Shown here: one piece after another, positions 12,801-27,595 of the stretch | How the letters are laid out: the number at the start of each line of letters is the position of its first letter | Position numbering within the stretch: the first letter of the stretch is position 1 | NCBI GenBank assembly: GCA_028023455.1 | Contig: JAQFVV010000551.1 | Span: forward strand, 312,001 to 376,000 | Length of the DNA: 64,000 nt | Reading direction: 5' to 3' | Source of the DNA: Epiperipatus broadwayi | Lineage: Eukaryota > Onychophora > Udeonychophora > Euonychophora > Peripatidae | Position numbers and translations under genes: made by a program | The notes under the pieces: generated by a model | The model's input: the letters and a program-made list of their open reading frames with translations, nothing else | Databases searched by the model: none | Told to the model about the DNA's origin: nothing

Positions 12801-15717
12801 ACTCAATACAATCTCCAAAATCATAGATTTTCTATTCAACTTTAAATATAGACTCCTTAAATATATATTAAAACCATGATTTTATAATTTATAATTATCA
12901 ATACACTTGTCACATATTTCACAGTAATTTTTAAAATTAATTCTGCATAAAATGCATTTTTTTTCTTTTTCAGATGTGCTTATATTTGAGATCAAGTTGA
13001 GTGGCAATTTTCTAGTGATGGCCACCAGTATGTGATCATCATTGGACCATAGTTGAGTAGCCATTTGTAATGGTGTGAACTCATGGTGATATACCTGGAG
13101 TGATGGAACTCATCATCAACACCAAATTAATACAAATTTAAACATAAACATATAATGGATGAGCATGTTATAATAAATATAAGGAGCATAAGAAATCAAT
13201 ATGTACCACATATAATTATGAATTCACAAAAATTCCACAAAAGTAATGCTCATCATTATGTATGATCAACAATAAAATAAATCAACAATCAATCTTGTAC
13301 TGGATTTGAAATGGGTCTACTATAGACAAGGCTAATGATTTAGTCTTGCCAGCTTGGGGTAGATTATTTAAATATTAATTAAGATGTGCAAACTTAAGTG
13401 CTAATCCATCAAAATATGTAACAATAAAAACAATAATGCTGGGATAGAAAAACATGCTAATTATCATCAATGCTCTGGATATGTAGTAGCTTTAAGGTAC
13501 TAACCAACTATAAACTTAATTTCTAATACTAACTTAAATAAAATATAGTGCATGGACATAAGAGAATATCCCCTTTGCATGAATCCAAGATTATCATCAT
13601 GAGGTCCATAAATACTGAACATAAATCCCTTTTTATATAGCAAACCATTATGCATGAACCTAGGTCAGGAACAAAAGCTCTATAACTGTGGCTGTGAGCA
13701 AGAGATAGAATCCTAATATATAATGTTTTAAATCTGTTCTAGAATTAATTAAATTCACAGGAATAATTTGAACAATGAAATATCAATTTATTAATAACAA
13801 TTAAAATAAAATCAAGATTTGCTGAATATGACTATACATATAAAATAATACTTCTGATTTTGATTAATTGAAAATGAAATTACATTGTGATTTACAAATA
13901 TGTCAGTACATAAAAAATACCTAAATTTAAGCACACATACATGCAGTATAACAATTTGTGAACAAATTTGAATTGTCATAAACCTATAATAAAATTCATT
14001 TTTATCATACATAATGACTGATTTAACATATATGGGTGTGCACATGAAAATGTGTGCATACACTGGTGTTTATATAGAAAAAGAAACCTAATGGATTATG
14101 TCCTGTACATGAGATATCAGATTGATCTTAGGTCAACATGGGTGTGACAAGAATCTCAGCCTCGGGGTGGCCTTTGAGCAATCCATCATCAGATTTTCTA
14201 TTGGATGTATGGTTGAAGAGTTGGTGTGGAGTGGATTGTAGCCTGTCCATTAAAGTATGAGGATTGGCTATCTCAATATATATCTGAGCACTTATAGCAT
14301 ATATGTGTAGAGATGGTAATCTGAACCAACTGATGATTGCTGTTTTAGCATGAAATATGTATATTGGTGATTATTTATCTTTTCATCATATATGTGTTAA
14401 AGTGTATCAGTGTTATGAGATAGTGTGAAGAGTGGTGGGTTGTGTAAAAATCTGTGCTCATATACACTATATACTAATAAACCATATTATATATTCTCAA
14501 TACACAATTAATTCAATGTCAAAAACACATAAAATGCACATATATATAATTACCCAGATGTGCTATATAATAATTTAAAAATCAAGATGTTCAAATTTGT
14601 CATAGACTTATAAAAAAATTCAATTCATTTTCAATAATACATAAATGCACACATGTGATGTGTGTATATATATAAAAAATAGATAGTATGTATTAAAGCA
14701 ATTAATTAGCCTTTTAATTTTTTGTGGTAAATAAAAGTTTTCTTTAAAAAAATATTTACTCCTTTGACAGTCATTCATAAAAGTTTTCTTTTTTTAACAG
14801 GTTATTAATTATAAATGACTTAAAAATATTGCAGCAATTTTTTTTTGTTCCTTAATCTAGAAAGATTTTTGGAGGTTACTTTTTATTTCAGAATATATTG
14901 GAAATAGATCTTACTTGTTATTGAATAAAGTTATTCACTTTTAAAACAAAATGTGATTTTAAAAAATTACAACTGTCATCTTCACCAAAGAAATTATTAA
15001 AAATAACTCTCCAATTGTACTTTATATATAGGATGCAGTAGCTTTATCTGTGCCTCTCTGCATATAAACAAAATAGTATGTGTATACACTAATTCTTCAG
15101 CAAGCAGATGGACTCTCTGGGTAAGCTGGTGTCTTTCAAAACAGTAGAATCACCTATTGGCATAATTGAGAAAAATATAATCCTGAAACTGTTGGCCTAC
15201 ATACAGTCAGCTTTATTTAATCTATAATTTGATAGACTTTAGGCATACTGATTAATACACAATATATATGGGCTAACAAACTACAGAAAAGCTAAGTATT
15301 GCTTTCATGTAAATCCAAATTCTACCATTGAGAACTACTAGCAGCATCTGGATTTGCACTGTCTTGCTTTCAGTTATATCTTCATAGTAATTCTCTGTAA
15401 CTCTAAACTTAAAAAAACTCTCCCCTAATCTTTTTAGAGGCAGGGTCAAATTAAAAAATAGAGTAATCAAAAATAAGTTTTCACTATTTTGATTGAAAAA
15501 ACTTAATGATTCATTTCAATTCACTTTAATCTTTTGAAAAATAAGTGTGCAGGATTCCTATTAAAATATGTTACACAAGTTTTAATTTTTAAAAAAAATC
15601 TAATCAAAATAGATAATGATATTTTATAATTACCAGTATATCTATTGCAACATTAATTTAAAAATCAGAATTAATAAAATATTAATTAGAACATTTTAAA
15701 ATGTTTAGTTTGTAATA

Positions 15718-16200
15718 ATTTGATCTCAACTATAACTACATCTGAAAAAAAAATGCATTTTATACAGAATTAATTTTAAAAATTACTGTGAAATATGTGA
15801 CAAAAGTATTGATAATTATAAATTATAAAATGTTGGTTTTAATGTATATTTAAGGAGTTCATATTTAGAGTTAAATAAAAAATTTATGATTTTGGAGATT
15901 GGATTAAAGTTAGTTGATCTGTATTTTCAATTTTGTTGATGGATGGAGGGTTTTGTTATTGGTTTGGGAATACAATGTTTTCATGCAACTCCATAAAGTG
16001 TTCTATATCAGGCATTTCTCCAAACCACTTTCTGATTTCCTATTGTTTAACATGGTGCAGTTAATATAATGCTGCCATTATATCAGTTTATAAATCTCCA
16101 AGAAAAGAAGCAAAATATAGTTCTATATTTTCCAGCCCCTATAGCTCAAAGGAGCAAAGCTTTGAAAATTGAGATAACTCTCTTGGTATATAACTTTTTT
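15718..16200 (-). repeat. Inverted duplicate of a unit segment
   Basis: About 485 bases are the reverse complement of the unit segment that lies at about 12430-13000 in copy A and 18240-18690 in copy B itself. Shared blocks include CATGAAAACATTGTAT, GTCACATATTTCACAGTAAT and TAAAATTAATTCTG. It sits where copy A has no such insert. It is diverged from both direct copies, so it is not recent. Confidence 0.7.
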
Positions 16201-16316
16201 TAAAATTCAATATTATTTAACTTTTAATTATTATCCAGTGTAATATAAACAAAATCTACCAAATGTTTTTATTGATGTTTATTTCTACTACTTTTCCCTT
16301 CAACTTTATATATATT

Positions 16317-17947
16317 GTAATGGGCACACATGCTGTTACATTCTAATAAATAAAATTAAAAATAAAAAGTTCGCAAATAAAAATTTGTTTTTAAAAATTG
16401 AAAATTAAAAGTCATCTAAACTCATATTTATATAAAATCACACAAATGGAAAATTGTTAAAAGAAAACTTTATTAAAAAAAGAAAAAGTATTTTAAAACT
16501 AAATTTTAAGAAAAAAAACTTAAAGATATAAAGATAAAAATAAATATATCTTTAAGAATGTATATAATTTAATTAATGCTATTGTGTAAAATGGAAATGA
16601 TTATTTTCAATTAGTTAAAGTAAACTAACCCCTGGGCATCTCAAAATTTATAAGTAAAGGTCAGATACGAGAGAAAAAACAATAGGAACAGAATAGCCAA
16701 TAAAAGAAATTCCTCAGGAAATGGATCTCAGTGAAAAGATCATCATCATCATCATGTAATGTTGAGTTAATTCGCATATTTAATATAAAAAGAAAAAAAT
16801 GGAAATAAAATATTAGGTGTGCTATATGTGTTAAGTCCAGGAGAGATGGAGAAGGGACTGAAAAGACGCACTTTCAACCCATATTGCGGACCCCATGACA
16901 TCAGGGCTCAGTAATAAAATCTGGCAAAGAACTATACCAGTTACAGTAAAGGACCAATGGCTAACTGCATACTGATCTCCTCAGGATGTCATGGGAATTA
17001 ACACCTTCCAAATTACAAGCAACTAGAAAGTACAGACTTTTCAAAACAGTAAGAACTCTAGCTAATGAACTTTAATTCTTAAACTTTTCCAGTATTTTAA
17101 ATCAGTAAGAACTCTAACTAGTGAACTTTAATTCTAAAACTTTTTCAGTATTTAAATAGAAATTTGTATCTGACCAAACCAAATCATTTATTAATAATTT
17201 TTATTGACTGTATTTTTTTAAAAAATAATTTCCATTAATTTATTTTTCCATTCTTTTAAGTGTTTATTATGAGTTTTTATGTTAAGCAGACTGCAATCCC
17301 TTCCTATGGAGTTTTCTTTTTATTGTTCTTCTTGCCAGACAGATGTAACATTCCTGTACTGGATGAGAGACAATTTCTTCTCTATAACATGCTGTTCAGA
17401 TGTGCATTCCTGACAGTATGGTATTGTACTGTTGTATCCATGTTGCATTGAATACATCAATATATCAGATAAATTGACAGTTTGACTGCAATCTTTTGGC
17501 CTAGGGTTAAATAAGGGATATAGAATATTTTCTTTTTGAGTACAATCTATGTAGTCTATCCATACTCGACACTCTAATAAAATATTAATAAATTCCTCTG
17601 TGCGAACTTTTAAAATAAAAAGTTAAAAATGTAAATTAAATTCTAAAGTAAAAGTTATACTAAAATGATTCTAAATTTTATATATGTGCAAAATAAATGT
17701 TTCTGTGTATTGTTAATCTGGTAGTGGCTTATTCTTATTTTTTATTATCTTTCTTTCTTTAAAATAAAGTATACATTATCTCTGGTGCTCCGCGAGCTAG
17801 TGACTGAGGCATAATGGACAATATAAAATAAAAGTTGGATCTTTAACTTAAGTATCTGACTACTATATAAATTTTCCAGGTTCAAATGGCCTGGTGGCAC
17901 CCTGTATGGCACCATACGTAAGACTCCAACCATCACCCTGACCATTA
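16317..17947 (-). mobile_element. LTR-like insertion in copy B
   Basis: A 1.6-kb block absent from copies A and C is flanked by TA runs. It opens TGTAATGGGCACAC and closes CTGACCATTATA on the plus strand, so the minus strand begins TATAATGGTCAG, which resembles the family X end TGTAACGGTCAG. A CTGGTGGCACCCTGT block is shared with 8756-10931. There is no pol- or gag-like frame. It may be a solo LTR, or a related non-autonomous element. Confidence 0.45.
17047..17155 (+). repeat. 56-bp tandem duplication
   Basis: Two adjacent units share AGTAAGAACTCTA and GAACTTTAATTCT. They lie within the LTR-like insertion. Confidence 0.75.
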
Positions 17948-19890
17948 TAATATATATATATGCAAACACTCTTTATGGGGGAAAAGAGAAATGAAACATA
18001 AACCTAACAATATTTTACATAAAATATAAACTTCATACCTGTAACAATGAACTCGATCATTTTTTTAGAGATTTAGCAGGCATCTGACAGTTGACAGAAT
18101 TTATAACACCCTGCAATTCTGAGATAGATAGAGAGCTCAGCCACTGGACTATAAATACACAATGCACCATGAGTACCAAGAGATCTACTTCAATTTAGAC
18201 ACTATAAGCTATCATAATGCTTGATATAAAATAAAAATGCAATGATTTTTGCAAAGCTTTGTTATATAGAACTATACATTGCTTCTTTTCTTGGAGACTT
18301 AGAGACTGACATCATGGCAGGATTATGTTAATTGCAGCATGATATACAACAGGAAGTCAGAAAATGGGTTGGATCGATGCCTGAGATAGAACAGTTCATG
18401 GAGTTGCATGAAAACATTGTATCCCCAAGCCAATGACAAAACCCTCCATTCATCATCAAAACTGAAAATGCAGCTCAACAAACTCCAACCTAGTCTACAA
18501 AATCATAATTTTTTTATTTAACTTTAAATATGAATGCTTTAAATATACATTAAAATTACCAGTTTACAATTTATAATTATCAACATTCTTGTCACATATT
18601 TCACAGTAATTTTTAAAATTAATTCTGTATAAAATGCATACTTTTTTCTCAGCTGTGGTTATAATTGAGATCAAGTTGAAAAGTCATTTTGTAACAATGA
18701 CCACCAGTATGTGATCATCATCAGACTACAGTTGAAAAGCTATTTGTAGTAATGCAAACTTATGGGGATGATTGTGGGCTGGTGGTGCTCATCATAATCA
18801 ACCCCAAGTCAATACAAATTTAAACATAAATATATAATGAATAAGCATGTTATAATGAGTATAAGAAGCATGAAATATCAACATGAACCAACTATAACTA
18901 TAAATTCACTAGCATTCCATAAATGTAATAATCATTAACATCATATATGATCAACAAAAAAATAAATCAACAGTCAATCTTGTGACTAAATTTGAAATGG
19001 TCTACTAAAGACCAGGCTAATTAATTAGCCTTGCCAGATAGGGGTATATTATTTAAACATTAATTTGGATGCACAAATGTGTTAATCCATCAGTATATAT
19101 AACAATAAAAACAATAATTCTGGAATAGTAAAACATGCTTATCATCATAATGTACTGTCCAACTATAAATTTAATTTTTAATATATACTAAACTAATTAA
19201 AATGTAATGCATGGACTTTAAAAAATATTACCTTTGTGCTAATCCTGGATTATCATAAACTGAAAGTTCATAAACACTGAATATAAACTGCTTTTATATA
19301 ACAGATAGTTATGCATGAATCTACTCAGGACCCTACTGTGAACAAGAGATATAATCTTTATATATAATGTTTTAAATCTATTTAAGGATTAATTAAATTC
19401 ATGGGAATAATTTTAACAATAAAATATCAATTTATTAATAACAATTAAAATTAAATTAAGGTCTGATGAATATGGCTATATATACAAATTAAGCCTTCTA
19501 ATTTTCATTAATTAAAAAAACACTTTGTGGTTCTCAAATATGTCAATACATAAAAACACCTAAATATAAGCACACAGATATGCAGTACAATCATTTATGA
19601 GCTTATTTGAATTGTCATAAACCTATAAATGAAATTCATTTTTGTAATACATAACTAATGACTGATTTAACATATATGTGTGTTTGGAAATGTGTGCACA
19701 TACTGGTGTTTATATAAAAAAAAACTAATAAACCATATTATATTTTCTTGATATACAATTAATTCAATATCCAAAAAACAAAATTCACATATATATAATT
19801 ATGCAGAAATGCGATATAATAATTTAAAAATTAACATGTTCAAATTTGTCATAGTCTTATTAAAAATTCAATTCCTTTTCAATAATACAT

Positions 19891-22800
19891 GTATGTAACC
19901 AAAATCTGGTTATGTGGTGAACATAAGTAATAAAACCTACCACATTGCATGCTAAAAACTATAAAAAACTGTAACTGAAAAGTCTGATCACACCACAACA
20001 AAGAAAATTAATGATATAACATGAAATTGTTATGATCTAATCTGGTCGCAGCCAGGGTAAACCGCGAAGACCCATTGTAGCAGTACGTGAAAGTACATTA
20101 GATAAATTATAAATATGTAATTTTATTATTCTTCAAAATTTTAATCTGTAAATTTCATTGCATGAGACCTTATGGCTGACCATGGTCAAGATAGCATAAT
20201 TTGTGAAACTATTAAAGATTATCTGTATTTTTATATTGGACTATTTCCATCATCTGATATGTGTGTTGAATGTCTTTAGAAAAGTTTAATTTTAGTTAAA
20301 TATTCCAAATGCATTCAACTGTTAGTAATATTACAGCAAACAGGTTAGTATATGCACCAACTGTTAGTAATATCACAGCAAACAAATGTTAGTAATATCA
20401 CAGCAAACAGGTTAGTATATGCACTAACTGTTAATAATATCACAGCAAACAGGTTAGTATATGCAAACAGGTTAGTATATTAAAGATTATGAATCTTAGA
20501 ATGACATATATGATTTTGGTACAAATGCTAGTCTAGGTATGAGCTTTACAATAATAATAAGCATGGGAAACTTGGGTTATCTCCTTATAAACTTAAATTT
20601 ATAATTTAATAAATAGCAGTGAGACTCTTGTTATGTTTGATGAATTACAATTATAACATTAAGAAAATAAATTCAATTGTAGCATTATCTGGTAAATCTG
20701 TTTATAAGTTTATAAAATCAATCAATTTTTCTATCATGTACTAAACTCAACAACACAAAGCTAAAGTGATGGAAAAGGCAAATGGGATTTTATTGTACCT
20801 TACACATCATAAACTACTAAGGACAAAAGCATTCAAATATTTTTTCAGAATATTACTAAGAGTCTTATATCAAACTGGCAACAGTATGTACTCCAATGTA
20901 TGCTCTATTCAAGATATAGGATTTCTGGTTTTATGAATGACAAATAGCAATGGCACAGTAAGTTTAATTATAAATCAACATTTAGTTACAATTTTATGAT
21001 TAACAAATAATTGATATATGATGTTTTAATATAATAAATAAATACATAAATAAACAAATAAATAAATTAAATAAATAAAATATCATTCAATTTGTTTCCT
21101 TTAATAAATATATTATAGGCACAGTTTTATAAAAGCCTAATCATAAATTTTATTACAATTTGATCTAATTTCTGCTTTGAATAAAATATACTGAAATTCG
21201 ATATCAAATCATGAAATACCCAATGTGTCAGTTCCAGAATCAATAAACCTACACTATAAATCTATAATAATATAATAAATAATATTACATTTTCAGGAAT
21301 TAGCTATAATGCAATGCTAAACCAAAGTGAAAATTCAAACTTTAGTTCAGATAAAATATTAATTAAGAATCAGTTAATCATCATGAGGATAATTTAGACA
21401 AGATGCCCTGCTACACTCAATGATTGAACTTATAAATTATCCTTATAGATGGAAGATGATTTTAGCATAATAATACCAAATACTTTGCCCAAACTTACAT
21501 TTATGAAGTAAAATGATATTTCTGTGGATGCATTCATCTACACAAAGGAATGATACAACACTGAATGCCCTGTGAGCTTATACATCACCATGATGCAATA
21601 AATATAATTACACAATTCCGTGGATTAACCACCAGTGCAGGAATGAGTATAAAAATACAAAAAGTGGCAACTAATTAATCTGCAGATTAACCACCAGCAC
21701 AGACTAATGTCGTTTAGCATTGTAAAGCAATATTAATATTTACTTCATATTTAAAGTGCAAAAATTATCCTCCTCAATTATTCTGACAATTCAGAAAAAC
21801 ATCAGCAATTTAGCAGATGTGGGTTCATACATAATGAAAAGTGTTTCAATAATAAGAACAACTAATATACTGATTTATCTTTCTTAAAATATAAACATAG
21901 TAACAATGTAATACAAGTGACATGAGTATAGAAAGAGAATACTGGAAAGATTCATAAGACACTTCATAAAATCTTGACACATACCATAAATTTATTAGTA
22001 ATTCTCAAGCTTTTCATAAGCACTATTTCCTCAAATAAATAATTTATTCAATTCCATGAATTTATTTTAAACATAGTAAAAGTATAAATCATGAACCTCA
22101 CATATAAGTTCATATAACAATAAAAATTTTAATTAATTCATTCTTACTTAATCAAATATTATCTGTGAAATCAATATAAAATGTCTTGAACAATAAATAC
22201 ACATTACACAAAGTAATAATTAAAAATTATAGCCGAATTTCATAAATGACATTATATCCATTTGTTCTAGTTATTATGAATACTTTTAAATTAATGAATT
22301 TTATGTAAGCTCCATGATTATGAGATAATTCCAAAAGCATGACATGTAAAGTTTAAATGAAAATGTTCTTCATAAGTTATTAAATTCTACATTTTTATAT
22401 AGCATTGTTCCAAGTTTATGATATCCAGGCTATATTAATTTATCTCTCCACATTTGAATCTAGGAATAATAATTAAAGCAAAATAATTTAATAATTCAAA
22501 ATTGATTATAGAAATCAGAAAGTAGTTTTAGTTAATTATTTAAAGGCTGTTACCATTATTCAAGTGGTAAACAAATTAAATAGTAAATACATTACTAGCA
22601 GTATATGTTCAGATAAGATAATCAATTCTTTATTATTTAATTACTGATGCACAAAACTTTAAAGTAGCATTCCACTAAAATTTAGTATTTAAATTTGATT
22701 TTAAAACTCTTCTTTTTTTTAAAAAAAAATAAAGTTTTCATGTTTGAAAACATCTGCAATTAAAATATTTATTTAATGTTACCAGCTTGTGTGTAATAAA

Positions 22801-23512
22801 GTATTCCAAAACATACTGATCTTCTGCTATTAATACTAATTTTAAAGTTAAACATTCCGTCATATTACAAATGTAGATATTGGGCAAGTTATTAGCGATT
22901 TGATTCATTTGGCTGGCAGACTTGAACAGACCCTTTAAATTCAGCAACTCATACTGTTATTAAATATCACCATTTTATATTTAAATTCATATGAGAATTT
23001 TTGGTTAACCCATTTGTTTGTCAATATTTTTTTAAAATATGCGTAATATGTTTTGGTTATATGTTATACTTACACAATTTTTTCTTAATAATACCACGAA
23101 CACTCTCTTTCACTGAAATGTACAAGTGTATTTATTATATTTTTATCTCATAATTAAAAATTAGTTAAACAAATGGCTTTTGAATTAAATGAAAATAATT
23201 TCTAAGATTATTTTAAATAAATAAGAATTATTACTTTTAATCACATTTTACTAAACTTGATGTGTGCTGTCGATTTCTTACAAGTTAAACATATTTGACC
23301 CAAATCAGTGGATGGAAAAGAGCAATTTTAAATAATTAAAATAATACAGGCAATAAGCTAGGCAAAATATTACTTATTCTCATCAATAAATTATTTTTAA
23401 TGCAAGTAAATAGTCTATTCAGAATGCAAACCAAGCCAATCAAATCACCAAGACAGAGAAATTTTTAAATCAGTTCTATCAATCTGTATTTTACACTAAA
23501 ATATAAGGATAC
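19891..23512. mobile_element. 3.6-kb unclassified insertion in copy C
   Basis: Copies A and B are continuous from AATAATACAT to the ATAGATAGTATG region, whereas copy C has 3.6 kb of extra AT-rich DNA between them. No protein domain is visible. It holds a 42-bp tandem array (20317-20481) and a block near 20232-20300 that recurs as an inverted pair at 51430-51590. Origin is unknown; it may be several insertions. Confidence 0.4.
20317..20481 (+). repeat. Short tandem array, about 42-bp unit
   Basis: About four units, some partial, of a sequence built from ACTGTTAGTAATATCACAGC and AAACAGGTTAGTATATGCA. Confidence 0.8.
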
Positions 23513-24651
23513 AATATATATAAAAGATAATATGGATTAAAGCTATTAATTAGTTTTTTTATTTTATTGTAAAAATGTTCTTTAAAAAGTATTTACTCCT
23601 TTGACAGTCCTTCATAAAAGTTTTTTTAAAACAAAGTTACTCTTGATTAATTAAAAATGTCTTTAAAAAAATACTCCAGCAAGTTTTTTTTGTTCCCTAA
23701 TCTAAAAAGATTTTTGGAGTTTACTTTTTAATTCAAAATATATTGGAAATGGATCTTACTTGTTGTTGAATAAAGTTATTCACTTTTAAATAAATTGTAA
23801 TTTTAAAAAATTACAACTTACATCTTCACCAAAGAAATAATTTAAAATAACTCACTAACTGTACTTTAGGTCGCTCTTAAAAAGTAGACTGGCTTGTTGT
23901 CATTTTTGGGAAAAGTATAATCCAGTAACTGTTGACCTACATAATATCAGCTCCATTTAATCTAGAATTTGATAGATTTTAGGCATACTAAATGGTACCC
24001 AATATTTGGGTTAATGAATCATAAAAAAGCTGGACCTTACTTTTATGTGAATGCAAACTCTACTATTATGAACTAGTAGAAGCAGCTGGACTTGCACTGT
24101 CTAGCTTTCAATTATATCTTCATAGTAACTCTATATAACTTTAAAACTTTAAAAAATTTCACCATAATCTTTTTTTCAACCTTTTTATAGTCTGAGTGAA
24201 ATTAAAAAATACAGTAATTAAAATAAGTTTTCCCTATCTTGACTAAAAAATGTTAATGACTCTTTTCAATTCACTTTAATCCTTTGAAAAACAATTATGC
24301 AGAGTGTGTATCAAAATATGTTTCACAACCTTTAATTTCAAAAAATAATCTAATCAAAATAGATAGTGAAATTTTATAATTATATCTGTAACATTAAAAA
24401 CATGCTTGTCTTAATTTCAAAATCAAAATTAATAAAATATTAATTAGATTTTTTTAAAAATGTTTAATTTATAATAACTTTTTAATGCAAAATTATTTAA
24501 TTCTTAACTGTTTTTCCAATATAATATAGAAAATATCTATCAAAAAATTTTGCTTGTATTTATTTCTACTTTGTCTTTCAACTATATATATGCACACACT
24601 ACCATGTGATTGTATGATTGTATGCCATGAGATGCATAACTGTTTTAATAT

Positions 24652-27216
24652 TGTAACGGTCAGAAAACTTGTGACTCGTAAACATAGTGCAGAATTCGAC
24701 CACCATACAGAATAGCAGCACCATCGAGTAGCGAAGCTACCCATGGTACTGAGTTCGAACATAGTTTATCGGTTCCACAATACAATCCACGAAACAACGC
24801 ATCTGATGCGACATTAGTAAATATTTCCTTAGGCACGGTGGTCAGGGATATGCAAGAGATTCATTTTATTCTCGAGTTAGCCAATAATCAAACTAATATT
24901 AATTAAACATTCATATTTACATAATCGAGGAAATATTATATAGAATGGGTATCGAATAAATGAAACGTAACTGCAGATATATAGTTTAAAATTATTTATT
25001 AATACATTTTAATAAAACAATTATTAATAATATTTAGGGATTCAAAGCTTCAGTAGCGGAATTTGCGACATGATTATATTTTAAAGAATACATTTATTTA
25101 TTTAGACATTATTTTATATTGAGGATTTCAGTAGCGGTATTTCCGATACTGAAATGTTTACAAAAGGAATACATTTATTTGAAGGTGTAATCTAGCTACC
25201 TAAAATTCTCGAGTAAGTATTTCTAATGCATGCCTGGATGGATTTATACCTTCACAATGCAAGAGTCTAAAGTATGGGTTATAAGAGTAACGGCAGACAT
25301 ATATTTATTTAATTAAAATATTTATTTATAACTAAGGGCAAACATTTATTTGAGAGTGAATTACGAAGATAATGCAGAGGCGGAGTGATATATATAGAAT
25401 AATAGAATTGAGCAAAGGAACACGTGGTACGCTTTAGAAAGGCGATATGGAATGGCAGTATATTGAAACTGCAATGCCGCGAATGGGTTTATAAGAAGGT
25501 CAGGCTGGTCTCTGCCCCGACCCGATGAAGTAAGGTGGCACATAAGCATAACCAGGGACAAGTGGTCCGTGTCACATTTTTGCCAGCTGGCTGCATGATG
25601 TTGTCAAGTCCTACGGGAGCACCCATTATGCCCGCTTGTGTAGGATGACTGGGGTTAATTTCAACCCTGAAGAATCCGGAAATTTCACGGCGGAATGGGT
25701 CATCGCGTCTCTAAAACATAACACATGTATACTGATAATTGATCATGATGAGATTTAAATAGATTTCTAATTCGGCTCTACATTATCAACATTTACTAAA
25801 GAGCGTTGGTGACTCTCAAAGAAATGTAATTTTCTGAAATTATTCACTGATTATTTAATAAATACAAAACATATATAACTTGGGAATTATTATAACTAAT
25901 ACGTCAGCCATTTGTGAAGTAGTAGACCCCTGCATTACAATAAATGAAGCATTGAATGCGTGTCGATTTATATGAAAGTTAAGTTATTAAAGAAAGTAAA
26001 TATTAATGAAAATTTGACACGCATTCATTGTTTTAAGCGATCATAGATTTAAACTTTGAAAATTGAAATAATTATGAGCATGCAATAATTAAATAATAAC
26101 TATAGATAGAAATGTAGATTATAGAAATATGCACCCAAGACAGAATGAGGTAAGCTAGATTAGAGAAATTTACATATTAAATTAATTATTCAGTTTTAGT
26201 TATACATATGGTAGTTTTACATTTTATAATTTAGATAAGTAGTATGAAGAAAAGCTATAGCATATTATTAGAGTACTCTAAAGTTTGAACACAGACAGGT
26301 ACCTGTTTTATAAGAAGTTTTCTGATTCCATTAATTTAGCAGCAAAAAGTTCACGAGTGGCAAGTCTTTCTTGTATTTAGATATTTTATTTAATTTCACA
26401 ACAGCAGCAGCTTTTTCATTTATTTCAGGCAGCAGATCTTCATGGTGAATTTATGACGGGCAATGGAAAGTTCAGCATCCGGTGGGCCATAACCCGATGG
26501 AGAATAATTTAGGTGCTTTACTCAGTCATACCTTGGCAGGAACAAATTATTTTTATATTTTTGGAGACTCTCAGTGATCGAGAGCAAAGCTAAAGTTTAA
26601 ATGAATGTCTCCAGCAAGTCTAAGATGGCCTTTTTTTTATCGTGATCTTTCACATTTTTGTTAAGATATTTTTAGGTTCTACTTAATCTGCCCTGAGGAT
26701 AATCAATGCATTTAGTTGGTTTTTAATTAAAGAAAGCTGCCATTCTATTGTTTACATTTTACATTTACTAATTAATTTTGGGGAATTTTTCTTTAATTAA
26801 TCTATTATCTATCACTGACCGATGCTTTTAAATTTCAAAAACAAAAAGGGAACATAAGATTATTTTAACTTTTAATTAAATATTACATCAGATATTTTTA
26901 GAATTATTATTAAATGAAATTTAAACAAAGCAATAAATACGAACTTTATAATCCAAAATAAATGATTAAAATTATACAAAATTATATAACTAAAAGAAAT
27001 CTAAATTATATCATTTTATCCCTATTTATTGCGTTTAATTTGAGATCGAAATGTGTGCGTGTTTATGCTGAATTCTACATATATTTATACATTTTTAATA
27101 TTGTTACACACACAATTCAATATCAAAAAGTGTAAATTTGGGCGGGATAGACCGGTCAGTGAGAGACGACAGAAAAAGGTGAAACTTAAGATTCGAATAC
27201 GAATCTTACTGTTTCA
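24652..27216 (+). mobile_element. LTR-like insertion, family X, forward copy
   Basis: A 2.57-kb block runs from TGTAACGGTCAGAAA to CTTACTGTTTCA, with TG...CA ends matching the reverse copy at 5409-8103. Internal blocks AACGCATCTGATGC, a GTGGTCAGGGA block, GAATCCGGAA and AAGGTGAAAC near the right end are shared with it. It is flanked by AATAT on the left and ATATAT on the right, consistent with insertion into an AT run. No gag or pol frame is present, so a solo LTR is the simplest reading. A non-autonomous element with unrecognised short LTRs is the alternative. Confidence 0.6.
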
Positions 27217-27595
27217 ATATATATATATATATGTATATAATACAACCTTATACACTTAAAGAAAGCAGTTACACAAAAAATAAACCCCAACAAAAGATCT
27301 ATTATAGGTAATGGAGAAAAGTTATTTAGCCTCAGGTAGATTGTCAATTAGTAGTAATTAATACTTTCTTGGTAACATCAAAGTCATAGGTTATGTCTGT
27401 TTAGTTACATAAAACCTCATTTTTGTTTTTTATTAGAATAACAATCTATAGAAAATATTTCATTTAACATATATATATATGTAATACTGGGAAAAGAAAT
27501 TACTCTTCACACATGCACAATTAGATTGGTTTTAAACTTGCAAGCACTCATCCACCAATATGTGTTTTAAAAGCATAAGTGAATCACTTATACTT
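27217..27595. other. AT-rich spacer, nothing recognised
   Basis: It lies between the family X insertion and the Gypsy element. It does not match the tandem units and has only short AT runs near 27217-27237 and 27469-27481. Confidence 0.5.

Larger units (their letters stand above)
14474..19724 (+). repeat. Tandem unit copy B
   Basis: Second head-to-tail copy, starting at ATAAACCATATTATATATTC. Segments about 14474-15716, 16200-16316 and 17948-19724 align with copy A, for example GATGGACTCTCTGGGTAA, AATTTGATAGACTTTAG, TTTAGACACTATAA and TATCAATTTATTAATAACAA. It is interrupted by an inverted duplicate (15718-16200) and an LTR-like insertion (16317-17947). The remaining unit is about 3.1 kb and non-coding. 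Confidence 0.7.
19725..24651 (+). repeat. Tandem unit copy C, truncated
   Basis: Third copy, starting at ATAAACCATATTATATTTTC. It survives as 19725-19890 and about 23513-24651 and is then cut off at the family X insertion. DNA beyond 27217 does not continue the unit, so about 2 kb of copy C is missing. A deletion that accompanied or followed the insertion would explain this. Confidence 0.65.

Noticed and set aside
12955-12975. TTTTTCTTTTTCAG in the tandem units, resembling a splice acceptor
   Set aside because: No conserved open frame follows it in copies A, B or C, so it is not an exon boundary I can support.
17260-17451. 63-codon hydrophobic frame in the LTR-like insertion
   Set aside because: No domain, no conservation in related insertions, and a length typical of chance in AT-rich DNA.
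20317-20481. CRISPR-like direct repeats
   Set aside because: The units are contiguous tandem repeats without unique spacers, in an animal-type genome.
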